A DNA stretch of 64,000 bases from Pseudomonas khorasanensis (GTDB lineage: Bacteria; Pseudomonadota; Gammaproteobacteria; Pseudomonadales; Pseudomonadaceae), in the NCBI RefSeq assembly GCF_014268505.2, contig NZ_JABWQP020000001.1:124001-188000 (forward strand), read 5' to 3'. Below, one piece after another: positions 34,572-43,117 of the stretch. The translations under genes and the position numbers were made by a program. Position 1 is the first letter of the stretch; each line of letters begins with the position of its first letter. The notes beneath the pieces were generated by a model that did not search any database, was not told the origin of the DNA, and worked only from the letters and a program-made list of their open reading frames with translations.

Positions 34572-36074
34572 TCAGGCGACTTGCGCTTTAGCCGACGACT
34601 CCCCGGCTTGGCTGCGGGCATCCTTCGGGCCGAACACTTCGCGCGGTTCCGGAAACAAGCGCAGCAACGTCAGGTAAATCACCGACGCCAGGCCCAGGGT
34701 CACCGGCAGACTGACGTCGATGCCACCGGCCAGCTCACCGAGCGGGCCGACGAACTGCCCCGGCAGGTTGACGAAGCACAGGCCGACCAGCGCACTCGGG
34801 ATCCACGCGCCGAGGCCACGCCAGTTCCAGCCATGGTTGAACCAGTAGCGTCCGCCTTGTTCGCCGCGGGTAAACACTTGCAGGTCATCCGGGCAGTAGA
34901 ACCCTCGACGCACGACCAGGCCGATGATCATGATCACCATCCACGGGGTGGTGCAGGTGATGATCAGCACGGCGAAGGTCGACACGCTTTGCACCAGGTT
35001 GGCGGCGAAGCGCCCGATAAAGATGAAGGCGATCGACATCACGCCGATCAGCAACGTCGCCTTGACCCGCGACAGCACGCGCGGAAACACGCTGGACATG
35101 TCCAGCCCGGTGCCATAGAGCGAAGTGGTGCCGGTCGACATGCCGCCGATCACCGCAATCAGGCACACCGGCAGAAAGAACCAGCTCGGCGACACCGCCA
35201 GCAAACCGCCCACGTAATTATTTGCCGCGATGTAGTCCGGCGCCTTGATCGCGACGATGGTGGCGGTGGCCAGGCCGAACAGGAACGGAATCAGCGTCGC
35301 CAGTTGTGCAGCGATCACCGCCAGCATGATTTGGCCCTTTGGCGTCTCACGCGGGATGTAACGTGACCAGTCACCGAGGAACGCGCCGAAGGAAATCGGA
35401 TTGCTCATCGCCACCAGCGCCGCGCCGATGAACGCCGCCCAGAACCCGGCCTGACCGAGTGCCACGCTGCCGGCATACTGGCTGTCGAAAGCGGGCGCGA
35501 AGGCGAAGATGCCGAGCAGGAACAACAGGCTCGCGGCCCACACGGCAATGCGGTTGACCCATAGCATGATGCGGAAGCCGTAGATGCACACGGTCAGTAC
35601 CAGCAGCGCGAACAAACCGTAGGCGAGGCCCAGGGTCAGGTCGGTTTCCGGCAGGTCAATCAGGCGTTTGGCGCCGCCGACCAGCGCGTCACCCGAGCTC
35701 CAGACTGAGAGCGAGAAGAACGCGATCGCGGTCAACAACGACAGGAAGGAGCCGACAATCCGCCCGTGCACGCCAAAGTGCGCACCGGAAGACACGGCGT
35801 TGTTGGTACCGTTGAGCGGGCCGAACAGGCCCATCGGCGCCAGAATCAGCGCACCGACCACCACGCCCAGCACAATTGCCCAGACGCCGGCCTGAAACGA
35901 CAGGCCGAACAACACCGGGAAACTGCCAAGCACAGCGGTGGCGAAGGTATTGGCGCCGCCGAAGATCAAGCGAAACAAGTCGCCGGGTCGGGCATCGCGC
36001 TCATGGTCCGGGATCTGTTCGACCCCGTTTGTTTCTATGCTGCTAAGGCTTTTTTCGTTGTTGTTGTTATTCAT
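34572..36074 (-). CDS. NCS1-family permease (purine-cytosine permease-like)
   Basis: A 500-residue membrane protein with about twelve helices. It opens with MNNNNN, then a soluble stretch to residue 33 and FGGANTFATAVLGSFPVLFGLSF; GPLNGTNNAVSSGAHFG and the later SRYIPRETPKG are NCS1 marks. It fits PA1419 of the gbu locus. The cargo may be guanidinobutyrate or agmatine-related compounds; by family it could also be a nucleobase. It starts 51 bases after the NTF2-like gene. Confidence 0.88.
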   Translation of the reverse strand: MNNNNNEKSLSSIETNGVEQIPDHERDARPGDLFRLIFGGANTFATAVLGSFPVLFGLSFQAGVWAIVLGVVVGALILAPMGLFGPLNGTNNAVSSGAHFGVHGRIVGSFLSLLTAIAFFSLSVWSSGDALVGGAKRLIDLPETDLTLGLAYGLFALLVLTVCIYGFRIMLWVNRIAVWAASLLFLLGIFAFAPAFDSQYAGSVALGQAGFWAAFIGAALVAMSNPISFGAFLGDWSRYIPRETPKGQIMLAVIAAQLATLIPFLFGLATATIVAIKAPDYIAANNYVGGLLAVSPSWFFLPVCLIAVIGGMSTGTTSLYGTGLDMSSVFPRVLSRVKATLLIGVMSIAFIFIGRFAANLVQSVSTFAVLIITCTTPWMVIMIIGLVVRRGFYCPDDLQVFTRGEQGGRYWFNHGWNWRGLGAWIPSALVGLCFVNLPGQFVGPLGELAGGIDVSLPVTLGLASVIYLTLLRLFPEPREVFGPKDARSQAGESSAKAQVA

Positions 36075-36125
36075 GATCTGCTCCGATCATCAGGCGCGCT
36101 CATCGTGCGTGAGCGTCACCATTGG

Positions 36126-36548
36126 CTAAGGGGGTGGCAGCCCTTCCGGCATTGCGGACAAATGTTCGTGACAGGCCAGCCATAGGCCTTGTTGTTCTAG
36201 GCTCGACGCTTGTTTCCTGAAAACAATCGTCTCGCGCTCCTGGCTGAAATGTTGCTCCCCTTGCATGCGCAGCTCCGTGGCCACGTCATGGATGAAAATC
36301 GCCATGTCACCCTGCAGGCTGACGAAAGCGTTGCTTGAAGTGCACGACAGCACCTCGAAGCCATCCTCGGCGCGCCAGCTGTCCCACAACGCCTGATAGG
36401 CATCACGCGACAGCAGCGGCTGGTCGAGGGTGTAGAAGACGAAGCTGGCATCGGCGCTGAACGCACCGAAGTAAGCTTCGCGATCGTTACGTGCAAATGC
36501 AGCCACCAGTTCGGCGGCCGCGTGCAAAACCTGATCCCGTGCGTTCAT
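36126..36548 (-). CDS. NTF2/SnoaL-like protein of the gbu operon
   Basis: A 140-residue cytoplasmic protein with the cone-shaped NTF2-like fold pattern: N-terminal helices (AAAELVAAFARNDREAYFGAF), FVFYTLDQPLLSRDAY, and strands TELRMQGEQHFSQERETIVFR. It corresponds in place to PA1420. It starts 9 bases after gbuA, so it is certainly co-transcribed. Whether it is an enzyme or a binding protein is not known. Confidence 0.85.
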   Translation of the reverse strand: MNARDQVLHAAAELVAAFARNDREAYFGAFSADASFVFYTLDQPLLSRDAYQALWDSWRAEDGFEVLSCTSSNAFVSLQGDMAIFIHDVATELRMQGEQHFSQERETIVFRKQASSLEQQGLWLACHEHLSAMPEGLPPP

Positions 36549-36557
36549 GACCGGCCC

Positions 36558-37508
36558 TCAGCGATGGACCACGCCAGGCAATACGCAGAGCATTTCGTAC
36601 AGCAGGTTGGCGGCCAGCAGCGAGGTGTTGCCGGTGGTGTCGTAAGCGGGCGAGACTTCTACCAGATCGCAACCGATCAGGTCGAGGCCCTGGCATCCGC
36701 GCACGATCTCGATCGCCTGAATGGTTGTCAGGCCGCCGATTTCCGGGGTGCCGGTGCCGGGCGCCCAGGCCGGGTCGATGCCGTCGATGTCGAAACTCAG
36801 GTACACCGGGCCGCCGCCGACCTTCTCGCGCACTTCGGCCATCAGCGGTGCCAGCGATTTATGCCAGCACTCTTCGGCCTGCACCACGCGAAAGCCCTGA
36901 TCGCGGCTCCAGTTGAAGTCGTCGGCGGTGTAACCCTGAGCACGCAAACCAATCTGCACCACACGGTCGCAATCGAGCAGGCCTTCTTCGACGGCGCGGC
37001 GGAACGTGGTGCCGTGGGCGATTTTCTCGCCGAACATATGGTCGTTGACGTCAGCGTGCGCGTCGATGTGCACCAGGCCGACCTTGCCGTGCTTTTTGTG
37101 AATCGCCCGCAGGATCGGCAGGGTGATGGTGTGGTCGCCACCCAAAGTCATCGGGATGACGTTGTGCTCGAGGATGTTGTCGTAGGCTTCTTCGATGATG
37201 CGCACGGCGTCGAGCAGGTTGAACGTGTTGATCGCCACGTCACCGATGTCGGCTACCGACAGCGAGTCGAACGGCGCGGCGCCGGTGGCCATGTTGTAGG
37301 GGCGGATCATCACTGATTCGGTGCGGATGTCGCGCGGCCCGAAGCGGGTGCCGGGGCGCAGCGAAGTGCCGATGTCGAGCGGCACGCCAACGAAGGCAGC
37401 ATCCAGGCCGGCAGCGGTCGGTACATGGGGAAGTCGGAGCATGGTGGCGATGCCGCCGAAGCGCGGCATTTCGTTGCCGCCCAGTGGTTGGTGAAGAATC
37501 TTGTCCAC
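36558..37508 (-). CDS. gbuA: Guanidinobutyrase
   Basis: A 316-residue ureohydrolase that splits 4-guanidinobutyrate to 4-aminobutyrate and urea in arginine/agmatine-related catabolism. The two-manganese centre is complete: His126 in GGDHT, Asp149, His151 and Asp153 in DAHAD, and Asp240 and Asp242 in SFDIDGIDP. The opening DKILHQPLGGNEMPRFGGIATM and the synteny with the regulator, permease and symporter separate it from agmatinase (SpeB) and guanidinopropionase. The start is a GTG at 37508, with GAGG 8 bases upstream. A TTAGTT...AACTAA inverted repeat stands about 120 bases upstream. Confidence 0.94.
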   Translation of the reverse strand: MDKILHQPLGGNEMPRFGGIATMLRLPHVPTAAGLDAAFVGVPLDIGTSLRPGTRFGPRDIRTESVMIRPYNMATGAAPFDSLSVADIGDVAINTFNLLDAVRIIEEAYDNILEHNVIPMTLGGDHTITLPILRAIHKKHGKVGLVHIDAHADVNDHMFGEKIAHGTTFRRAVEEGLLDCDRVVQIGLRAQGYTADDFNWSRDQGFRVVQAEECWHKSLAPLMAEVREKVGGGPVYLSFDIDGIDPAWAPGTGTPEIGGLTTIQAIEIVRGCQGLDLIGCDLVEVSPAYDTTGNTSLLAANLLYEMLCVLPGVVHR

Positions 37509-37629
37509 GGGTAAGGCCTCATCGTCTTGTTTTATTTATGTCGGCGCGCCGTGGAGCACGGGTCGGGCGCCGCTGTGGGGTCGATGATGCGAAATGTAGT
37601 GCAGCGGAAGAATCGCTACGGGCAAAAAC

Positions 37630-37653
37630 TTAGTTCAGATTTTTCTAAACTAA
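37630..37653. promoter_or_regulatory. Candidate GbuR operator in the gbuA-gbuR gap
   Basis: TTAGTTCAGA and TCTAAACTAA match as an inverted repeat at 9 of 10 positions across TTTT. The position in the divergent gap and the symmetry suit a LysR-type site. Confidence 0.55.
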
Positions 37654-37682
37654 TGACGAGGCGCCGGATAAACTCCTCGCGC

Positions 37683-37795
37683 TCGTTCCCACGCTCCGCG
37701 TGGGAATGCATCCACGGACGCTCCGCGTCCAGCCGTACTCGCAGGTGACGCAGAGCGTCACGGGCTGCATTCCCACGCAGAGCGTGGGAACGATC
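37683..37795. repeat. Composite palindromic repeat, type B
   Basis: Outer arms CGTTCCCACGC and GCGTGGGAACG; inner arms on GGACGCTCCGCGTCC and GTGACGCAGAGCGTCAC. It ends two bases before the GGAG of gbuR, so it must be transcribed as part of the gbuR leader. Confidence 0.85.
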
Positions 37796-37807
37796 CTTGG
37801 AGCAGAA

Positions 37808-38701
37808 ATGGCCAACGCTTTACCCGACCTGAAACTCTTGCGCATCTTCGTCAGCGTCGTGCGTCATCAGGGTTTTGCCAATGCGCAGCAGGAACTCAAC
37901 CTGTCGACCTCGGCGATCAGCACCTACATGAGCCAGCTCGAAGCCGCGCTCGGCCTGGTGCTGTGTCATCGCGGGCGCGGCGGGTTCAGCCTGACCAGCA
38001 AGGGCGAGTTGTTCCATCAGGAAACCTTGCGTCTGCTTGCCGAACTCGAAGGGTTCGAACAGTACGCCGCTGCGCTCAAAGGCGAACTGCGCGGCACGCT
38101 CAATCTTGGTGTGATCGACTCCACGGTCAGCGACAAGGCCTTGCCGTTCGCCGAAGCCATCGGTGCGTACAGCCAGGAACACCCGGCCGTGCATTTGCAC
38201 CTGTCGGTGATGAGCCCTTACGAATTGCAGCTGGGCGTACAGGACAACCGCCTCGACCTGGCCATCGGCGCGTTTTCCACGCGCATGAGCGGTCTGGTCT
38301 ACATGCCGCTGTACCGCGAGCAGCATTGGTTGTATTGCAGCAGTCGCCATCCATTGTTCAACGAGCGGCGCATTCCCGAGCAGGTCATCACCCAGCAACG
38401 CATGGTCGGACGCGGCTACTGGAGCCAGGCGGAACTGGCCCGTCACGGTTTCAAGCACAGCGCCGCCACGGTGGAAAGTATGGAAGCGCAGCTGATTCTG
38501 GTGCTCTCCGGGGCCTACATTGGCTACTTGCCGGAGCACTACGCTCAGGCCTGGGTGGACAAGGGCGATCTGCGCGTCTTGCTGCCGGCGACCTTTGGCT
38601 ATCAGGCGCCGTTCTCGATGATCATGCGCCGGGGCCGCAGCCGCGAGCCGCTGATCCAGACCTTCCGCGATTTGCTTAAAGCCCAGCTCAATCAGGCCTG
38701 A
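37808..38701 (+). CDS. gbuR: LysR-family regulator of guanidinobutyrate use
   Basis: A 297-residue regulator with helix-turn-helix at residues about 19-45 (QGFANAQQELNLSTSAISTYMSQLE) and a ligand domain after 90. It is divergent from gbuA, as gbuR is in P. aeruginosa (PA1422), where it activates gbuA with 4-guanidinobutyrate. The ATG at 37808 has GGAG 6 bases upstream; an earlier in-frame start at 37700 would lie inside the repeat. It is followed 4 bases later by the tRNA-modifying gene. Confidence 0.9.
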   Translation: MANALPDLKLLRIFVSVVRHQGFANAQQELNLSTSAISTYMSQLEAALGLVLCHRGRGGFSLTSKGELFHQETLRLLAELEGFEQYAAALKGELRGTLNLGVIDSTVSDKALPFAEAIGAYSQEHPAVHLHLSVMSPYELQLGVQDNRLDLAIGAFSTRMSGLVYMPLYREQHWLYCSSRHPLFNERRIPEQVITQQRMVGRGYWSQAELARHGFKHSAATVESMEAQLILVLSGAYIGYLPEHYAQAWVDKGDLRVLLPATFGYQAPFSMIMRRGRSREPLIQTFRDLLKAQLNQA

Positions 38702-38705
38702 AACC

Positions 38706-39302
38706 ATGTCCAGACCCCAATGCCCGCGCTGCCTGCGCCCCCAGACCCATTGCCTGTGCGCGCTGATCCCGAGCCTCGACAGTCGCACCCGGATATTGGT
38801 GCTGCAGCATCCGAGCGAGGTCAATCACGCGCTCAACACGGCGCGGTTGGCGGCCCTGGGGTTGACCAATGCCGAGCTGATTATCGGTGAAGTATTTGAA
38901 GATCTGCCGGCGCTTTTGAACCGGCCCGGGTATCGGGCGCGGTTGCTGTTCCCGGCTGACGATGCGCAACCGCTGCAGGTTTACGGCAAGTCCGATGAGC
39001 CGCTGTTGTTGGTGGTTCCCGATGGCACCTGGCGCAAGGCGCGCAAGATGTTGCACCTCAATCCGCTGCTGGCGGCGTTGCCACGGGTGACATTGGCCGA
39101 GGGGGGCGTGTCGCGCTACCGCTTGCGCAAGGCACCGGGGCCGGGAGCGTTGTCGACGGTCGAGGCGATTGTGCAAGCGCTGCAGACACTTGAAGCGCCG
39201 GCCTCGTTTGAGCCGCTGCTCAAACCGTTCGAAGCGTTGATCGAAGGGCAGATTGCGGCGATGGGGGAGGAGGTCTTTCAGCGTAATCATGGCGACAGAT
39301 AG
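38706..39302 (+). CDS. tapT: tRNA-uridine aminocarboxypropyltransferase (DTW domain)
   Basis: A 198-residue enzyme that adds the 3-amino-3-carboxypropyl group of S-adenosylmethionine to uridine 47 of tRNA (acp3U). The N-terminal zinc cluster is Cys6, Cys9, His15/Cys16 and Cys18, and the catalytic DTW-domain motif reads PDGTWRKARKM near residue 103. It starts 4 bases after gbuR and may be co-transcribed with it, although the roles seem unrelated. Named from the family now known as TapT/TuaA (YfiP in E. coli). Confidence 0.88.
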   Translation: MSRPQCPRCLRPQTHCLCALIPSLDSRTRILVLQHPSEVNHALNTARLAALGLTNAELIIGEVFEDLPALLNRPGYRARLLFPADDAQPLQVYGKSDEPLLLVVPDGTWRKARKMLHLNPLLAALPRVTLAEGGVSRYRLRKAPGPGALSTVEAIVQALQTLEAPASFEPLLKPFEALIEGQIAAMGEEVFQRNHGDR

Positions 39303-39322
39303 TGGTTGTCTGTGCCGGCCTC

Positions 39323-39388
39323 TTCGCGAGCAGGCTCGCTCCCACAATCGGAATGCATTCTCCCTGTGGGAGCGAGCCTGCTCGCGAA
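39323..39388. repeat. REP pair, type A
   Basis: Inverted copies face each other across about 18 bases between convergent genes (tRNA modification gene and secretion adaptor). Confidence 0.9.
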
Positions 39389-39421
39389 GGCGCCAGATCA
39401 ATCACCGCAAATTCAACATGG

Positions 39422-40783
39422 CTAACGTTCGCGCATCGCCTCGGTCCGCGCCTTCAGCACCGGTTTGAGCAAATAATCCAGCACGCTTTTCTCCCCGGTA
39501 ATGATGTCCACTGTCGCCACCATCCCCGGAATGATCAACAGCGGTTTCGCATCCCCGCCCAGGTGATTTTTATCGGTGCGCACCTGAATCAGGTAGAAAC
39601 TATTGCCCTTGTCATCGGTGATGGTGTCGGCGCCGATCAACTCGAGCTTGGCGCTCAGACCGCCGTAAATCGTGTAGTCATAGGCGCTGAACTTGACCAT
39701 GGCTTTCTGGCCCGGGTGCAGGAACGCGACGTCTTGCGGGCGCACCTTGGCTTCGATCAGCAGGTTGTCTTCCAGCGGCACGATTTCGACCATGTCACTG
39801 CCGGGCTGGACCACGCCGCCGATGGTGTTGACCTTCATTTGCTTGATCACTCCGCGCACTGGCGAGGTCACCGTGGTGCGGCTGACGCGGTCGTCGATGG
39901 CGATGCTTGAAGCCGTGATTTTCGACAGGTCGGTGCGTTTCTCATTCAATTCCTTGGCGGCCTCGGACCGGAAGGTCTGTTCCGATTCGTCGATCTTGCT
40001 GCGGATCTCGGCAATGGCCGATTCGGCGCGGGGAATCGCCAGGGTCGTCGCGTTCAGCGAGCCACGGATCTCTACCGCGCTGCGCCTGAGCCGCAGGATC
40101 TCCACCGGTGAGACGGCGCCGGTTTTCACCAGCGGTTCGGACATGTTCATCTCTTGTTGCAGCAGCGCCAGGCTGGAGCTGAACTGGCCTTGCTTGGAGC
40201 GAAATTCCGCCAGCTCCTGAGTTTTCTGCCGCAACTGTTCGCTGAGGGTGCGTTGCTCGCTGGCGAGCCGACGCTGGCGTTGTTCGTGCAGCGAGCGCTC
40301 GTCTTCGGCGACTTGCGGCGCCTTGGCGATCACTTCAGCGGAGAGCTTGAAGGGTCGCCCCTCGGCCTCCGCCGACAGCCTTTCGACCTGCGCCGTCAGT
40401 GCGTAACGATCAGCCTCGCTCTCGCCCTTGTTCGAGCGAAACCGCGTGTCATCCAGACGCAGCAAGGTATCGCCCTTGTTGACCATTTGCCCTTCACGAA
40501 CAAAAAGTTCAGTGACAATCCCGCCCTCCAGGTTCTGGATCACTTGAACCTTGCTCGACGGAATCGCCTTGCCTTCGCCCATGGTCACTTCTTCGAGCAC
40601 GGCGAACTTGGCCCAGACCAGCGAGGCGATCAACAGCGCCGCCGCCAGCCACACGGTGATTCGCGATTTGCGCGGCGAGTCCTGCAACGAAGCGCCAGCG
40701 GTTTCCGGCATGAACTCGGCTTCGGCGCTCTTGCCGAAGCTGTCGAAGTAACCGCGCTTGTTGCTATCGGAGGAAGCAGGCAT
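39422..40783 (-). CDS. Type I secretion periplasmic adaptor, HlyD/LapC type
   Basis: A 453-residue membrane-fusion protein: cytoplasmic N-terminus, one membrane helix at about residues 42-60 (ITVWLAAALLIASLVWAKF), the first lipoyl half (GGIVTELFVREGQMVNKGD), a long coiled-coil hairpin (about 110-310), the second lipoyl half and a beta-barrel with the RTX-type TVTSPVRGVIKQMKVNTIGGVVQPG. The ATG at 40783 has AGGAG 7 bases upstream. It lies 10 bases after the ABC gene and completes the secretion channel of the adhesin encoded divergently. It is homologous to LapC/MapC of P. fluorescens; which of the two systems it belongs to cannot be settled here. Confidence 0.92.
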   Translation of the reverse strand: MPASSDSNKRGYFDSFGKSAEAEFMPETAGASLQDSPRKSRITVWLAAALLIASLVWAKFAVLEEVTMGEGKAIPSSKVQVIQNLEGGIVTELFVREGQMVNKGDTLLRLDDTRFRSNKGESEADRYALTAQVERLSAEAEGRPFKLSAEVIAKAPQVAEDERSLHEQRQRRLASEQRTLSEQLRQKTQELAEFRSKQGQFSSSLALLQQEMNMSEPLVKTGAVSPVEILRLRRSAVEIRGSLNATTLAIPRAESAIAEIRSKIDESEQTFRSEAAKELNEKRTDLSKITASSIAIDDRVSRTTVTSPVRGVIKQMKVNTIGGVVQPGSDMVEIVPLEDNLLIEAKVRPQDVAFLHPGQKAMVKFSAYDYTIYGGLSAKLELIGADTITDDKGNSFYLIQVRTDKNHLGGDAKPLLIIPGMVATVDIITGEKSVLDYLLKPVLKARTEAMRER

Positions 40784-40793
40784 GGCGTTACTC

Positions 40794-42953
40794 CTAGACC
40801 GCCGCCGAGCCGACACGGCCCTTGCGCAGTGCATCGATGACCGCTTCTTTCGGACCGTCAGCGACGACCCGGCCGTTGTCCAGCACCAGCAACCGGTCCA
40901 CCAGGCTCAGCATCGAGGTGCGATGGGTGACGAGCAACAGGGTTTTGCCCTGTACCCAGCCGTGCAGTTTCTGCCGCAGCGCATCTTCGCTGCTGTTGTC
41001 CATGGCGCTGGTGGGTTCATCGAGCAGCATTATTGGTGGGTCGAGCAGCAATGCGCGCGCCAGCAACACTGCCTGGCGCTGGCCGCCGGACAGCAACTGC
41101 CCACGCTCGCCCACCGGCCGGTCGAAGCCTTGTGGATGTTGCCGGGCAAGCTCGGTGACACCGGTCAGTTCTGCGACTTCGAGCATGCGCGAGTCGCTGA
41201 TATAGCGCGCGCCCAACGTCAGGTTGTCACGCAGGCTGCCGGCGAGCAGGGGGAGGTCGTGGGCGACATAGCCGATCTGCTGGCGCAGGTCAGCGACGTC
41301 CAGTTGCCGCAGATCGAGACCGTCGAGCAGCAACTGGCCTTCCTCTGCTTCATAAAAGCCCATGACCAATCGCGCCAGCGTGCTTTTGCCTGAACCGCTG
41401 CGCCCGATGATCCCCACGCGCTCGCCGGCTTTCAGGCTGAACGTGACATCGCTCAGCGCCGGAGCATTCTGGCCGTTGTAATGGAAAGTCACGCCGCTGA
41501 CATCCAGCGCACCTTGCAGTTGGGTGCGTTCCAATGGCCGCTGTTTGCCGTCACGTTCCTGCGGCAGGGCCATCAGCGCGTCGGTGCTTTTCATGGTCAG
41601 TTGCGCTTGCTGATAACGCGTGATCAGCCCGGCGATCTGCCCCAGCGGAGCGAGTACGCGGCTGCCAAGCATGTAGGTGGCGACCAGCGCGCCGACGCTG
41701 AGGTTGCCGGCGATGATGCTGTAGACGCCGGCGACAATCGTCGCCATTCCGGAAAACTGCTGGATGAACAAGGTGCCGTTGGTGGCCAGCGCCGACAGGT
41801 TGCGCGCGTGGCTGTCGAGGCGGGTGAGGGCGCCGTGGGTGCTTTCCCATTTGTGCTGGCGCTCGCTTTCGGCGCCGCACGCCTTGAGGGTTTCCAGGCC
41901 ACCTAGGGTTTCGATCAGCACCGCCTGACGTTCGGCGCCCAGGCTCAGGCTCTTCTGCACGGTGTCGCGCAGGCGCACCTGAATCGCCATGGCAAAAATG
42001 ATTGTGATCGGAAAGGCCAGCAACGGAATCACCACCAGCCAGCCGCCGAGCAGGCCGATCACCACCAGCATCAGCACCACGAAAGGCAAATCGATGAGGC
42101 TGGTCAGCGTCACGGCGGTGAGAAATTCGCGCAGGCCCTGGAAGTCATGAATGCTTTGGGCAAAACCGCCGATGGTCGCCGGGCGCGCTTTCATCGACAT
42201 GCCGGTGATGCGCTCGAACAATGTGGCGGAAAGGATCACATCGGTTTTCTTGCCGGCGGTGTCGAGCAGGTGCGCCCGCACCAAGCGCAGCACCAGCTCG
42301 AAACCGGTGCCGATCAACAAGCCGATCGACAGCACCCACAGCGTTGATGTCGCCTGATTCGGTACGACGCGATCGTAAGTTTGCATCACGAACAGCGGCA
42401 CCATCAGGCCCAGCAGGTTGATCAGAAAACTGGCGAGGATCGCATCGCTGTACAGCCATTTCGACAGCTTGAGGGTGTCGCGAAACCACGCATGCACCCG
42501 TGGTACCAGCGGCGAGCGCAGGTCTTCGAGTTCGTGGCGCGGACGGGCGAACAAGGCCTGACCGCTGTAGTGCTCGCTGAGCTCTTCACGGCTGACCCAT
42601 TGCTCGCCGCCATCGGCCTCACTGGGCAACAGCAGGGCTTTTCCGTCATCGCCAAAACGCCGCAATACCGCCGTGCGGCCGTCGTTGAGCAGCAACAGGA
42701 TCGGCAGGTTCAGCGGCGAAATGTCTTTCAGGTCACGACGCAACAGCCGCGCCTGCAACCCGGCCCGGGCCGCAGCACGGGGCAGCAGATCCAGGCTCAG
42801 GCGTTGTTTGTCCAGAGGCAGCCCGGCGCTCAGGCTGGCGCGACTGACCGTCGCGCCATGCAGCTTGCAGAGAATCAACAGACCGTCGAGTAACGGATCA
42901 TCGAAGCTTGCGCGCGGATCGACTCCCGTCGCGCCGGGTTCCATGCTGGTCAT
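40794..42953 (-). CDS. Type I secretion ABC permease/ATPase, LapB type
   Basis: A 719-residue transporter. The N-terminal 140 residues form a C39-like domain with no catalytic Cys at the expected place, as in LapB-type adhesin exporters. Six membrane helices follow (about 165-440), then an ATPase with Walker A GRSGSGKST near 521, signature LLSGGQRQ and Walker B IMLLDEPTSAMD. It drives the adhesin across both membranes with the HlyD and TolC partners. AGAGG lies 8 bases before the ATG at 42953. The TolC gene upstream is separated by a type B repeat (42990-43092). Confidence 0.93.
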   Translation of the reverse strand: MTSMEPGATGVDPRASFDDPLLDGLLILCKLHGATVSRASLSAGLPLDKQRLSLDLLPRAAARAGLQARLLRRDLKDISPLNLPILLLLNDGRTAVLRRFGDDGKALLLPSEADGGEQWVSREELSEHYSGQALFARPRHELEDLRSPLVPRVHAWFRDTLKLSKWLYSDAILASFLINLLGLMVPLFVMQTYDRVVPNQATSTLWVLSIGLLIGTGFELVLRLVRAHLLDTAGKKTDVILSATLFERITGMSMKARPATIGGFAQSIHDFQGLREFLTAVTLTSLIDLPFVVLMLVVIGLLGGWLVVIPLLAFPITIIFAMAIQVRLRDTVQKSLSLGAERQAVLIETLGGLETLKACGAESERQHKWESTHGALTRLDSHARNLSALATNGTLFIQQFSGMATIVAGVYSIIAGNLSVGALVATYMLGSRVLAPLGQIAGLITRYQQAQLTMKSTDALMALPQERDGKQRPLERTQLQGALDVSGVTFHYNGQNAPALSDVTFSLKAGERVGIIGRSGSGKSTLARLVMGFYEAEEGQLLLDGLDLRQLDVADLRQQIGYVAHDLPLLAGSLRDNLTLGARYISDSRMLEVAELTGVTELARQHPQGFDRPVGERGQLLSGGQRQAVLLARALLLDPPIMLLDEPTSAMDNSSEDALRQKLHGWVQGKTLLLVTHRTSMLSLVDRLLVLDNGRVVADGPKEAVIDALRKGRVGSAAV

Positions 42954-42989
42954 ATTGATTGCCTCTGTTCTGAACGGGCTCGGTTATCG

Positions 42990-43092
42990 GATCGTTCCCA
43001 CGCTCCCGCGTGGGAATGCAGCCCGTGACGCTCCGCGTCACTGGACGCGGAGCGTCCCTAGAGACATTCCCACGCAGAGCGTGGGAACGATC
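42990..43092. repeat. Composite palindromic repeat, type B, inside the secretion operon
   Basis: Outer arms GATCGTTCCCA and TGGGAACGATC; inner arms GTGACGCTCCGCGTCAC and GGACGCGGAGCGTCC. Lies between the TolC and ABC genes of one operon. Confidence 0.85.
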
Positions 43093-43117
43093 AGGGCAAA
43101 GTCAGTTCCTGCACCGT

